A stretch of 64,000 nt of DNA. Source: Gammaproteobacteria bacterium. GTDB lineage: Bacteria > Pseudomonadota > Gammaproteobacteria > Pseudomonadales > Azotimanducaceae. The stretch is taken from assembly GCA_012960535.1 (NCBI GenBank), contig DUBB01000042.1, positions 76,735 to 140,734 on the forward strand, read 5' to 3'. The notes under the pieces were generated by a model. It made no database searches. It saw nothing but the letters and a program-made list of their open reading frames with translations, and was not told the origin of the DNA. The position numbers and the translations under genes are program-made. Below are positions 36,609 to 45,496 of this stretch, piece by piece (position 1 is the first letter of the stretch; each line of letters opens with the position of its first letter).

Positions 36609-37754
36609 ATGACCATCATCACCTGTATTGAAGATCTACAAGACCTCTACCAACGAAAAATACCGAGGATGTTCTACGACTATACCGAATCCGGCTCCTG
36701 GTCCGAAAGTACCTTCCGGGATAACACCACTGCTTTTGATAAAATCAAATTCCGACAACGTGTTCTGGTCAATATGGAAAACCGAAGTTTAGCCTCCACC
36801 ATGCTCGGCCAGAGCGTGACCATGCCTGTCGCTCTTGCACCGGTGGGCCTTACCGGTATGCAAAGAGCTGATGGCGAGATTAAAGCTGCCAGAGCGGCTG
36901 AGCAGTTTGGCGTTCCCTACACCCTCTCCACCATGAGCATCTGTTCCATTGAGGACGTAGCCAGAAGCACTGGTCAACCCTTCTGGTTTCAATTGTATGT
37001 CATGCGTGACCGGGACTACATTAAACGGCTTATCGCTCGCGCCAGGGCAGCGCGCTGCAGCGCCCTGGTACTGACCGTTGATCTGCAGATTCTCGGTCAA
37101 CGCCATAAAGACATCAAAAACGGCCTGTCAACGCCACCCAAGCCGACCCTGCGTAATCTGATTAATATGGCCACTAAGCCTGGCTGGGCGCTGGAAATGC
37201 TTAAAACGAACCGTCGAGATTTCGGCAATATCAGCGGCCATGTTGAAGGTATCGATAGCAAGAGCTCACTGTCCCAATGGACCGCAGCACAGTTCGACCC
37301 TGCGCTGAGCTGGGATGACGTCAAATGGATCAAGGATTTATGGCAAGGCAAACTGATCATCAAGGGCATCATCGACCCTGAAGATGCTCAAATGGCGGTA
37401 GATGCCGGCGCGGATGCTGTCATTGTGTCAAATCATGGTGGCCGTCAACTCGACGGGGCACCCGCCAGCATCGACGCCCTGCCCCAGATCGTCTCCCAGA
37501 TTGGCGATCAAGCCTGTGAAATCTGGATGGATGGCGGCATCCGCAGCGGTCAGCATATTTTCAAGGCGCTCGCATTGGGAGCGACAGCGACGCTCATTGG
37601 CAGATCTTATATCTACGGCCTGGGTGCTATGGGGCAATCCGGTGTGACCAAGGCCCTGCAGATTCTTCGCAACGAACTCGACCTGACCATGGCCTTTTGT
37701 GGATTAAGAGATATCCACGAAGTCTCAGACAAGGTAATCTGGAGGTCGAATTAA
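36609..37754 (+). CDS. FMN-dependent alpha-hydroxy acid dehydrogenase/oxidase (LldD-like)
   Basis: A 381-residue TIM-barrel FMN enzyme of the L-lactate dehydrogenase / glycolate oxidase family. Motifs: the N-terminal YDYTESGSWSESTFRDN, LAPVGLTGMQRADGE, the FQLYVMRDRDY strand, the base-and-substrate motif SNHGGRQLDGAPAS with the catalytic histidine, and WMDGGIRSGQHIFKALALGA at the FMN phosphate. It oxidises an L-2-hydroxy acid to the oxo acid; L-lactate is the default guess. Start chosen at the ATG at 36609 with AAGAGA upstream. First gene of a catabolic stretch. Confidence 0.9.
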   Translation: MTIITCIEDLQDLYQRKIPRMFYDYTESGSWSESTFRDNTTAFDKIKFRQRVLVNMENRSLASTMLGQSVTMPVALAPVGLTGMQRADGEIKAARAAEQFGVPYTLSTMSICSIEDVARSTGQPFWFQLYVMRDRDYIKRLIARARAARCSALVLTVDLQILGQRHKDIKNGLSTPPKPTLRNLINMATKPGWALEMLKTNRRDFGNISGHVEGIDSKSSLSQWTAAQFDPALSWDDVKWIKDLWQGKLIIKGIIDPEDAQMAVDAGADAVIVSNHGGRQLDGAPASIDALPQIVSQIGDQACEIWMDGGIRSGQHIFKALALGATATLIGRSYIYGLGAMGQSGVTKALQILRNELDLTMAFCGLRDIHEVSDKVIWRSN

Positions 37755-37814
37755 GCGGATCTGCAGACTCTAAAACCATCAATATTGATCCGACTCAACA
37801 ATAGGAAACCGAAT

Positions 37815-38594
37815 ATGTCAGCATTCCCTCTACCGCATTTCTCAACAGATTTATCAGGCCAGGTGGCTTTCGTTACCGGCACTACATCCGGTCTGGGCAA
37901 GCGCTTTGCCAAGGTGCTCGCTGCCTGTGGTGCCAAAGTTGCGCTGACCGGGCGGCGAGTTGAAAAGCTCCATGAACTTGCCGAAGAAATCAGAGATGAC
38001 GGCGGCATCTGTGCCCCGATTGCCATAGACATGACCGACAGAGCAAGTATCCGCGCGGCATTAAGCCAGGCCGAACAAGAACTTGGTATCGTCACTGTGT
38101 TAATTAACAATGCCGGTATCCCTGATGCACAACGCGCTGTCAGGATGACCGACGAGCTCATTGATGCGGTGTTTGACACTAATCTGGTTGGCCCATGGAT
38201 TCTCTCCTGCGAAGTGGCGAAACGCCTGATCGAGCATAAGCTGGCCGGCAGAATCGTAAATATTGCATCCATGGCCGCATTTAATACCACAGCTCAGTCA
38301 GCCGCGTCATTGTATGCAACCACGAAATGCGGTGTGGCGCGAATGACCGAAGCGCATGCGGTTGAATGGTCGCGGTTCCCCATTAACGTCAATTGTATTG
38401 CCCCAGGCGCTTTTTCCAGCGAGATGATGGATGGCATGCTGGAACGCATCGGTGATATCAGCGTCGGCTTTCCCAGAAAACGCATATGCGACCCAGCCCA
38501 GATGGACAGCACGCTGCTCTACCTGGTTTCACCGGCATCCGAATGCGTCACGGGTACGGTCATCAAAATCGATGATGGTCAGGGGTCCAGATAG
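37815..38594 (+). CDS. SDR-family oxidoreductase
   Basis: A 259-residue short-chain dehydrogenase. The cofactor motif is VTGTTSGLGKRF (TGxxxGxG, about residue 20), then NNAGIPDA, and the catalytic Ser with Tyr-Lys replaced in spacing by SLYATTKCGVARM (YxxxK). The arginine after strand 2 (TGRRVEKL) suggests NADPH. Start at 37815 with TAGGAA upstream. Substrate unknown; by context it could act on a hydroxyacyl intermediate with the enoyl-CoA hydratase two genes on. Confidence 0.88.
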   Translation: MSAFPLPHFSTDLSGQVAFVTGTTSGLGKRFAKVLAACGAKVALTGRRVEKLHELAEEIRDDGGICAPIAIDMTDRASIRAALSQAEQELGIVTVLINNAGIPDAQRAVRMTDELIDAVFDTNLVGPWILSCEVAKRLIEHKLAGRIVNIASMAAFNTTAQSAASLYATTKCGVARMTEAHAVEWSRFPINVNCIAPGAFSSEMMDGMLERIGDISVGFPRKRICDPAQMDSTLLYLVSPASECVTGTVIKIDDGQGSR

Positions 38595-38595
38595 C

Positions 38596-38979
38596 ATGAC
38601 TGTCAAACGAGGCTTCCGTATCGCTGTAATTTTAGGGTGCATTTTAGGAGGGCTTTTTGCTCAGGCCGACCAGAACCTGACTATCACGGGACATATCAGA
38701 AACATCGCACCTGAGTATGGCAACCTGAATACCTCTTTTACCCAGGCAGACCTCGATCAGTTAGGACTGGTCAGCCTGGATCAATTTCTACTACAAACCG
38801 ATAATCGGCAAATAAGGATCACCCTGGGTCAGCAATACGCTGACGTCCCCAGCGGGCAATGGATTGGCTTTATTGACTGGGAAGGCTTCCTTAGAATTGC
38901 CATCCACTACGGCAACGCAGCGGAGCAGCTGACGGTCCACCAGCACAGCCAATTACAACTAAGTCGACCCATCGACTAG
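38596..38979 (+). CDS. Small exported protein of unknown function
   Basis: A 127-residue protein that I do not recognise. It has a clear signal peptide (IAVILGCILGGLFAQA) and a mature part that looks like an all-beta domain (LTITGHIRNIAPEYG; ADVPSGQWIGFIDWEG), similar in feel to SAM-like or S1-type cores but not assignable. The start one base after the SDR stop gives the signal peptide; the frame is open further upstream inside the SDR gene but that part is shadow. The next gene begins 8 bases later, so it is inside the operon. Confidence 0.6.
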   Translation: MTVKRGFRIAVILGCILGGLFAQADQNLTITGHIRNIAPEYGNLNTSFTQADLDQLGLVSLDQFLLQTDNRQIRITLGQQYADVPSGQWIGFIDWEGFLRIAIHYGNAAEQLTVHQHSQLQLSRPID

Positions 38980-38987
38980 GAGATAAC

Positions 38988-39788
38988 ATGAAAGAGCAAC
39001 CCCTACTGGTGGAAACCCAGGGCTACCTACGCTGCATCACGCTAAACAGGCCCAACGTCATGAATGCCATTACGCCGCAGATGCTGACTGAGCTTAATAC
39101 TGCGCTGAAGGCAGCCGATGATGCCAGCGATGTCAGGGTCATTGTGCTTACCGGCGCAGGTCGTGCCTTCTGCTCTGGCCTGGATCTCAAACAAGCCGCC
39201 ACGGGTGAAGGTATCGCGGGTGCTTTCACGGGCAATAAAGGTGCAAGCCATTATTCAACGAGGGAAATCTGTACGGTGACACTTCAGCGCATGGATACGC
39301 CTGTCATTGCAGCCATCAATGGCCCAGCTGCCGGGTATGGCCTGGACCTCGCACTTGGCTGCGACATGCGTCTGATGTCTGATCAGGCTAAACTGCTGCC
39401 CGGCTTTGCTAAAATGGCGGTCATTCCAGAAAGCGGTGGTACCTGGTATCTACCCAGATTGCTAGGCTGGGCCAAAGCCTGTGAAGTCGCCATGCTCGGC
39501 GACCCCCTCAGTGCCGAGAAAGCGCTGGAGTTCGGCCTCATCAACAAAGTGGTCGAGCATGAGTCTCTGATGGACGAATGTCGGCAATGGGCAGAGAAGA
39601 TATCTGCCAATGCCCCGCTGGCAATTCAGGAAATGAAGCGCCTGTTCCGGCATGGCCTGACCCAGGACTTTGAAAGTCACTCGCATCATGTGCTGCTGAG
39701 CGTGGTCAATCTGTTCAATTCCAACGATTTCAATGAGGCTATCACTGCCTACACGGACAAAAGACCCGCAGTTTTCAAAGGAAACTAA
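38988..39788 (+). CDS. Enoyl-CoA hydratase/isomerase family protein
   Basis: A 266-residue crotonase-fold protein. The first oxyanion segment AGRAFCSGLDLKQAA and the second AAINGPAAGYGLDLALGCDMRLMSD are present, with the acidic residue in FAKMAVIPESGGTWYLPRL at the place of the hydratase glutamate. It likely acts on a 2-enoyl-CoA or a related thioester. AGGAGA lies just before the ATG. Last gene of the operon beginning at 36609, followed by an AT-rich repeat region. Confidence 0.88.
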   Translation: MKEQPLLVETQGYLRCITLNRPNVMNAITPQMLTELNTALKAADDASDVRVIVLTGAGRAFCSGLDLKQAATGEGIAGAFTGNKGASHYSTREICTVTLQRMDTPVIAAINGPAAGYGLDLALGCDMRLMSDQAKLLPGFAKMAVIPESGGTWYLPRLLGWAKACEVAMLGDPLSAEKALEFGLINKVVEHESLMDECRQWAEKISANAPLAIQEMKRLFRHGLTQDFESHSHHVLLSVVNLFNSNDFNEAITAYTDKRPAVFKGN

Positions 39789-39860
39789 GAAAATAGATAT
39801 TTTAATTATCGTATTTTCAAAAAGATATGACCTATTTATAACAAATTAGATTAAGTATAA

Positions 39861-39932
39861 AATAGATTAAAAAATAGATAAAAAAGTAGATTAAAAAATA
39901 GATTAGGTAGTAGTTTAGACATTAGGTTAGAT
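39861..39932. repeat. AT-rich 12-base tandem repeat
   Basis: Four clear copies of a 12-base unit (aatagattaaaa and variants) at 39861-39908, followed by two weaker copies to 39932. The stretch is far more AT-rich than its surroundings and lies in the 200-base gap before the GH4 glycosidase gene. It could be a bending or upstream promoter element, or a slippage product. Confidence 0.75.
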
Positions 39933-40051
39933 ATTAAAAAGCCCGCCCTTGTGCTTAGTTAGGCCTAAGCCATGCGCTTGAAGGCTAGCCATGAATGATT
40001 ATTGTCCTTGCCGGCAAACAGATTTATGGAAACCAAAACACGGATGCCAGA

Positions 40052-41401
40052 ATGAAGAAAATTGTTATCATTGGGGCCGGTAGCCTGGTCTTTTCCAGCA
40101 GATTAACCGCTGACCTGCTCAGTTATCCGTTGCTGGCGGACAGCCATTTTGCCCTGGTTGATATTGATCCGGAAAGACTGGAATACGCGGGTCAGATAGT
40201 ATCAAAAATATGTGAACAAGGCCCCTACCCCCATGCCAGCTACTCTCTTCATCAGGACCGTACTACCGCGTTAGTCGATGCCGATTTCGTGATTTCGAGC
40301 ATATTAGTGGGTGGTTACCAGGCCATTCAGGCCGAAATCGATATCCCAAAGAAATACGGGGTATGCCAGGCCATTGGCGACACCCTTACGCCCGGAGGTA
40401 TCATGCGCTGCCTGCGCACCTTACCTGTCCAGGCAGCCCTGGCCAGGGACATCCTCAAGCTCTGCCCTGATGCTCTGCTACTGAACTATACCAACCCCAT
40501 GGCCATGCTCTGCTGGGGTATGAGCGAGGCCTGCCCAGAGCTGAAACTGGTAGGGCTGTGTCACTCCGTTCAGGGAACCACCGAGCAATGGGCAGAACGA
40601 CTGGGCCTAAGCATCGATGAAGTGCAGTTTCGCTGCGCGGGTATCAACCACCAGGCCTGGATTACAGAATTCAGCGCAGGCCCAAACGACCTTCTTCCTG
40701 ACCTTCGCAGGCTGGCACAAACACCTGAAATATGGCGGCATGACACGTCCAGAATGGAGTATATCAAACACTTTGGTTATCCCGTCACCGAAGCTTCTGG
40801 TCACAACTCCGAATACTCGCCCTGGTTCCGCAAAAATGCGGCAATGGTCAACCGATACTGTCCAGGCGGTAGCTGGAACGGCGCCCCTGGCTTTATAAAA
40901 GAGCTCTACAACCGACCTGACTGGCGTAAAACCATGCGCAAGATGGCAAGCTGGGAAACACCGATTTCCCTGCAAAGAAGTATCGAGTATGGCTCACAGA
41001 TTATTCATGCGGTTACCAGCAATCAACCCGAGATCATCTATGGCAATGTTCCTAATCGCGGGTTAATTGATAACCTGCCTGAAGATGCCTGCGTTGAGGT
41101 CGCCTGCCAGGTCGATGATAAAGGGATCCAACCCATACCCTTTGGGCCGCTGCCAGAACACCTGGCCGCCATCAATCGAAACCAGATTAATGTTCAGCGT
41201 CTGGCCGTGCTGGCCTCACAGCAGGCCGATCCCGAACTTGTTTTTCAAGCCATGTGTCTGGATCCCCTTACTGCGTCTATACTTACCCTGGATGAAATTC
41301 GCAGTATGACGAGAGAACTGCTCGAGGCGCACCTGGATGTTCTTCCAGAGGAGTTCAAGCATCGCAGGCTCGCTGAAAAACCCCTGTTATACCGCCTGTA
41401 A
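40052..41401 (+). CDS. Glycoside hydrolase family 4 (alpha-galactosidase/alpha-glucosidase type)
   Basis: A 449-residue GH4 enzyme. This family cleaves glycosides by an oxidation-elimination route with NAD+ and a divalent metal rather than by two carboxylates. Visible motifs: Rossmann nucleotide site VIIGAGSLVFSSRL, LVDIDPERL, LNYTNPMAMLCW, the metal-binding cysteine and histidine in LCHSVQGT and GINHQAWITEF. The size and GINHQAW segment fit the MelA-like alpha-galactosidase branch. Start at 40052 places the Rossmann strand at the N-terminus; the frame is open from 39995. Substrate specificity is inference. Confidence 0.88.
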   Translation: MKKIVIIGAGSLVFSSRLTADLLSYPLLADSHFALVDIDPERLEYAGQIVSKICEQGPYPHASYSLHQDRTTALVDADFVISSILVGGYQAIQAEIDIPKKYGVCQAIGDTLTPGGIMRCLRTLPVQAALARDILKLCPDALLLNYTNPMAMLCWGMSEACPELKLVGLCHSVQGTTEQWAERLGLSIDEVQFRCAGINHQAWITEFSAGPNDLLPDLRRLAQTPEIWRHDTSRMEYIKHFGYPVTEASGHNSEYSPWFRKNAAMVNRYCPGGSWNGAPGFIKELYNRPDWRKTMRKMASWETPISLQRSIEYGSQIIHAVTSNQPEIIYGNVPNRGLIDNLPEDACVEVACQVDDKGIQPIPFGPLPEHLAAINRNQINVQRLAVLASQQADPELVFQAMCLDPLTASILTLDEIRSMTRELLEAHLDVLPEEFKHRRLAEKPLLYRL

Positions 41402-41506
41402 CTGATGCCGATAGCATCGGGCAACCTTGCGGGTATACCGCCCGAGTTACTAAACCATGATGACTTAAGATACTATTCAAACCACGTTTAATGAGACGAT
41501 ATTTGT

Positions 41507-42280
41507 ATGAGTAGAGCACGACAGGACTCAAGATTTATAAATATCCCTGGCAGCCTTAACTTCAGGGATTTTGGTGGTTATTCCACGGCAGATGGCAAGC
41601 GCATCAAGCTCGGCTACCTGTTTCGCTGCGGCATGCTCACAGATATCCCGACATCAGCCAATGCAGAGTTTGCCCAACTGGGCATCGGCGTTATCTGTGA
41701 TATGCGCAGCCATGATGAAGTCGCACTTTATCCATCGCCACAAACGGATCCATTTGACTGCCAAGTTCATATCCCCATATCACCTGGGACCAGCAACTCT
41801 TTAAGAGCGAGCCTATCCAAAATGGAGCATTCCGATCGGGACCGGATCCAATTCATGCAGGAAATCACCCGGGAAATCGCCAGAGAGCACGTCGCTGCCT
41901 ATACAATTGTGCTGCGAGCACTGGTAGAAACAGAACAAGGCTTCCTGATTCACTGCATGGCTGGAAAAGACAGAACGGGTTTTGGCGCTGCTATCATCAA
42001 GCTGACTCTGGGAGTCAGCCGGACCCTGGTCATAGAGGACTACCTGCTGACCAATCAATCCCTTGATTTAAAGAGTCGTACACGCGCCAGGATGGCAGAA
42101 CAGGGCATCCAGATTGAAGAAAGCACCCTCAACATAATGACCGGTGTCCATCGAGCGTATATAGAAGCCGGCCTGGATGAGGTAGATCAGCACTTTGGCG
42201 GACTGGATGGGTACCTTGAAGCAGCAGGCATTTCTCTGAATGACCAGAACAATCTCAAAACCCGCCTGCTTGAGCCATAG
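41507..42280 (+). CDS. Tyrosine-protein phosphatase (Y_phosphatase3 type)
   Basis: A 257-residue protein with the cysteine phosphatase signature HCMAGKDRTG (CX5R, about residue 148-157), preceded by an N-terminal NFRDFGGYSTADGKRIKLGYLFRCG block that is characteristic of the bacterial tyrosine/phosphoinositide phosphatase family. Substrate may be phosphotyrosine or a phosphosugar or phosphoinositide. It stops 3 bases from the convergent LPP20-family gene. Confidence 0.88.
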   Translation: MSRARQDSRFINIPGSLNFRDFGGYSTADGKRIKLGYLFRCGMLTDIPTSANAEFAQLGIGVICDMRSHDEVALYPSPQTDPFDCQVHIPISPGTSNSLRASLSKMEHSDRDRIQFMQEITREIAREHVAAYTIVLRALVETEQGFLIHCMAGKDRTGFGAAIIKLTLGVSRTLVIEDYLLTNQSLDLKSRTRARMAEQGIQIEESTLNIMTGVHRAYIEAGLDEVDQHFGGLDGYLEAAGISLNDQNNLKTRLLEP

Positions 42281-42283
42281 ACA

Positions 42284-43297
42284 CTAGATCGAGATGACAA
42301 TCATGACACCAGCTTTGTTCATGGCCGCCTGCGCACTTTTACTGGTCATGATCTTGCTTGCATCTTCTGCGGATAAAACAAGATCTGAAGTCAGTCCTTC
42401 ATAAGTCCTTATAGCCCGCACGATCAGTGGCACCCGTGCCACCCGTTCATTTTTCACTGCATCATTGATATCCAGGTCATAGCTCACACCCCTTTTATTG
42501 GCAATATCTGAATACGAGGTATTCTGGTTCGGATAAATCACCTTGCCATCATGGCCTCGAATGGTCGGAATTGTCGCCAGTTCAAAATTCTTGACCTGGG
42601 TGGCATCAATGAGAAGTCCAGTGAATTCACCCGCCGCATATTCATTTACAGACTGCCTCAGAGCGCCAGCAATATCTGTAGGCTGGTTAAGATCAATCCA
42701 TTCGATAATTCGCTGGGCTGCCGCAGCATCGCTATCACTACCGAGCACGAACAATTCTCCAGCATGGACAGGTACGATCAATTGCCTTTCCAGCCAGAGC
42801 ACATAGGGACTGATGGTGTTTAACAGGGTGCTAAGGCGTCGGCTAGCCTGACCTAGATAAGGATTGATAGCCACTATGTCCTTACCATCAGGATAAACTG
42901 CGTAAAGAAGATCACCAGCAATAGGCATGGCCATGGTGACGGTATAGATATCATTCTGGTAAGACTCTTTAATCGGTACGGCGCCTCGGATAACACCCTG
43001 AACACGGCTTGCGGCCGCACTATTATCAAGAACATGGTCAATAACCTTGGTCATTGAAGTCAATCTTACCCCTTTGGTGAGTTCCAACAGGTTGCGCTGC
43101 CCATCGACAACCGCCGCTCGCCTGGCCAGTAACCGCCGCTGTGCCGCTGGCATCCCTTGCCTTGACGTACCAAAACCCTGGGCCATGACCATGCCCTTGC
43201 TCCAGTTTATGGCGCCTGTTCCAAACTCCTCAACGACTTCATCCGCCCTGATTGACAAACTAATGATCGCTAAAAATGCCAGTATCCATCGCAGCAT
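42284..43297 (-). CDS. LPP20-family exported protein (paralogue 2)
   Basis: A 337-residue exported protein with a signal peptide (ILAFLAIISLSIRADE). It shares with the protein at 26993 the block RRAAVVDGQRNLLELTKGVRLTS followed by SRVQGVIRGAVP, and near the C-terminus TGLLIDATQVKNF. The middle part (about 170-215) differs. It is the last gene of a four-gene operon: TPR-SLH, LPP20, MltC-like, LPP20. A role in the cell envelope, perhaps with an outer-membrane partner, is an inference from export and neighbours. Confidence 0.72.
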   Translation of the reverse strand: MLRWILAFLAIISLSIRADEVVEEFGTGAINWSKGMVMAQGFGTSRQGMPAAQRRLLARRAAVVDGQRNLLELTKGVRLTSMTKVIDHVLDNSAAASRVQGVIRGAVPIKESYQNDIYTVTMAMPIAGDLLYAVYPDGKDIVAINPYLGQASRRLSTLLNTISPYVLWLERQLIVPVHAGELFVLGSDSDAAAAQRIIEWIDLNQPTDIAGALRQSVNEYAAGEFTGLLIDATQVKNFELATIPTIRGHDGKVIYPNQNTSYSDIANKRGVSYDLDINDAVKNERVARVPLIVRAIRTYEGLTSDLVLSAEDASKIMTSKSAQAAMNKAGVMIVISI

Positions 43298-43314
43298 GCG
43301 TAAACCTCTCTGAT

Positions 43315-44628
43315 TTATAAACGGACCAGTTGATCCATTTCCTGGTATTTTTTCTGTGCTGATATGACCTTCTGTAAATAATGCCGTGTTTCTTTGTAGG
43401 GTAACCTCTGGACCAACTGCTCGAAAACAGCCTCAGGCGTCAGTTTATTAATTTTTTCTGCAGCAACTAAAACGCTTTTTGAATCTACAAATGCTCTGGC
43501 TACATTGCCCGGCCCCGTGTTATACGCTGCGATAACACAATAAATTCTACTTAGACTATTTCTGATTCTTTTTAAGTAACGCGTATTAAGCAGGTTTAGG
43601 TAAGCCGCACCAAGTTCAACATTCTGATCGGCATTATAAAAATAATCTGGACCCAGTACCAATTTTTCCCCATACAGGTGTTGATAGGCATCCACCCCTC
43701 CTGATGCTGGCACCAATTGCATCAGCCCAAATGCAGGTATATGAGACCTGGCCCGAGGATTAAAGTGGCTTTCTGTCTCCATAATGGCATATAGCAAACT
43801 AGGTGGTAAACTCTGCCGGGCCGCTTCAATAAGCACTTTCGGCTGATAGGCCGCGGCGGCCGAAGATAAGTAGTTCTGGCGCAAAGGGATTGTCACCATG
43901 ATTTTTTTTTGATCATTGGCCATAGCAATCACCATTGCTGTCATTTCTGGCCTGTGCGCTTGTTTATCTGTATCACTACTAGTTTGAACAGCAGGATTTT
44001 CTTGTTGTGGCGATAACCCGAAGCTTTGCTGCATTGGTTTGGTAGCATTTTTCAGAACATTCAGCACAACAGCAGACTCTGGAATATCAAGCAAATCTGC
44101 CATAACCGGCCTCTGGCTTGTATCAACCGGGTTTTCTATTGTCACTGCTCGATTGTGCAGATCCTGACTGGCGTATTGCCATAAGGTGTCTTTACTCGAC
44201 AAGTCAGCGCCAGTATCCACTGCCGCGGCATGAATAGCTGCCTGTATCTCACGAGTGACGCTATCTAATTCTGAGTCCTCTTTGAATATCCGTTCGATCT
44301 GTACAAATCCTTTCTCGAAATCAAAGCTGCGCCTTAACTTTCTGTTCAGCGAATAATCGACCCAGGCCGACTTACCAGGAAGAACGACTTCACCTTCTCC
44401 CCAAACGCCTTCTATCTCATTTCTAAAGCGCTGATGAGCCTTCTTTAGCGCTGCGTCGAGCGCCTGGTAATCAGCCTCCAGCGTATCATCGGTATACTGA
44501 AACTGTGCTTCAAGCAAGGCATCTAAAGCTTCAAAACCATCTTCCTCGGCTAATCCGCAAGGGCTATAGCAGAGCACAGTAGCAAACCAGATAAACCAGG
44601 CCCGAAAAATCAAGTCTTGAATGGCCAA
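43315..44628 (-). CDS. MltC-like murein lytic transglycosylase
   Basis: A 437-residue exported enzyme that cleaves peptidoglycan between MurNAc and GlcNAc forming an anhydro end. The N-terminal half (about 30-200) matches the DUF3393 domain of MltC; the C-terminal half is an SLT domain with the catalytic glutamate in LLYAIMETESHFNPRARS, then AFGLMQLVPASGG and AAYNTGPGNVARAF. A signal peptide is present (FATVLCYSPCGLA); a cysteine close to the cleavage region is not in a clean lipobox, so anchoring is uncertain. It is sandwiched between two LPP20-type genes with gaps of 3-17 bases. Confidence 0.9.
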   Translation of the reverse strand: MAIQDLIFRAWFIWFATVLCYSPCGLAEEDGFEALDALLEAQFQYTDDTLEADYQALDAALKKAHQRFRNEIEGVWGEGEVVLPGKSAWVDYSLNRKLRRSFDFEKGFVQIERIFKEDSELDSVTREIQAAIHAAAVDTGADLSSKDTLWQYASQDLHNRAVTIENPVDTSQRPVMADLLDIPESAVVLNVLKNATKPMQQSFGLSPQQENPAVQTSSDTDKQAHRPEMTAMVIAMANDQKKIMVTIPLRQNYLSSAAAAYQPKVLIEAARQSLPPSLLYAIMETESHFNPRARSHIPAFGLMQLVPASGGVDAYQHLYGEKLVLGPDYFYNADQNVELGAAYLNLLNTRYLKRIRNSLSRIYCVIAAYNTGPGNVARAFVDSKSVLVAAEKINKLTPEAVFEQLVQRLPYKETRHYLQKVISAQKKYQEMDQLVRL

Positions 44629-44631
44629 TCT

Positions 44632-45471
44632 CTAATTGCCGGCGACGATAAATACTACCCTGCCCTGTGACAGGAAATCACCGCTGTTAAGGTTTGTACT
44701 GAATATCCTTATGGCATCGACATCGCTGACAACCAACTGGGACTGTTCGCCCAGACTGGCCACACCTATCAGGATTGGGCTCTCGCCAATAACCGCCTTC
44801 ATTGCTTTTGCGCCTTCAGTGTCTCTTGCCCAGTGAAGCCAGTTAGTACCCTGGCTGACATGTCCCGGGCCGTATAATTCTTTGCCTTCCTGAGTCTGGA
44901 TTCTGACATCTAACATAGGCGAAAAAGCCAGTCCGGAAGCATCTATAATCAAGCCGGTTGACTGTGTATTCGCTGTTTCTGCGTTGCTGGTCTGAGTCTG
45001 TGCTTCCGTTGCCGCGGCTTCAGGTGAAAATCGTAACGGCGCTGCTGCCCCCTTTAAAGCCGGTTGCATAACTGATGCCAGGGTGGGTTTATCGCTGCAT
45101 TGACCTTCAGCACTGCTCATACACACTGCCATGGTAACTTCTGCGACCCAATTACCATCCTCCTGGGTTACTGTCGAATGTGTTTCGAAAGCGCCCTGTA
45201 GCAAGCCTTTAACGCGACTGCCAATGATGTCGCTTTCCAAAGTCATATCTTTTACCGTGGTACCGGATGTGACTCTTACGCCATTTATTGTTTCCAGCAG
45301 ATTACGCTGCGCATCGACTTTAGCTGCGCGCTTGGCCATGAACTGAGCACGGGGACCCGGGAACTTACTGGCTTCCGCAAATCCAAAACCCTGAGCAGAA
45401 AGCAAGGAAAGCTCGTCGGCTCTAACCACCCCAGCTACCAGGACTATCGCCAACGTCATTATTATTTTCAT
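44632..45471 (-). CDS. LPP20-family exported protein (paralogue 3)
   Basis: A 279-residue exported protein with a signal peptide (IIMTLAIVLVAGVVRA). It shares the block KRAAKVDAQRNLLETINGVRVTSG and SRVKGLLQGAF, and the late TGLIIDASGLAFSP. Between them lies a short Thr/Ala/Gln-rich linker. I chose the ATG at 45471 (GGAG 8 bases upstream) over the much longer frame, whose N-terminal part overlaps the TPR-SLH gene. It lies 3 bases from the MltC-like gene, so they form an operon. Confidence 0.72.
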   Translation of the reverse strand: MKIIMTLAIVLVAGVVRADELSLLSAQGFGFAEASKFPGPRAQFMAKRAAKVDAQRNLLETINGVRVTSGTTVKDMTLESDIIGSRVKGLLQGAFETHSTVTQEDGNWVAEVTMAVCMSSAEGQCSDKPTLASVMQPALKGAAAPLRFSPEAAATEAQTQTSNAETANTQSTGLIIDASGLAFSPMLDVRIQTQEGKELYGPGHVSQGTNWLHWARDTEGAKAMKAVIGESPILIGVASLGEQSQLVVSDVDAIRIFSTNLNSGDFLSQGRVVFIVAGN

Positions 45472-45496
45472 TATCATGACTCCATTTAACGCATGA

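Noticed and set aside
41402-41460. Small hairpins after the GH4 gene as a terminator
   Set aside because: Stems are only 4-5 pairs and no T-run follows.
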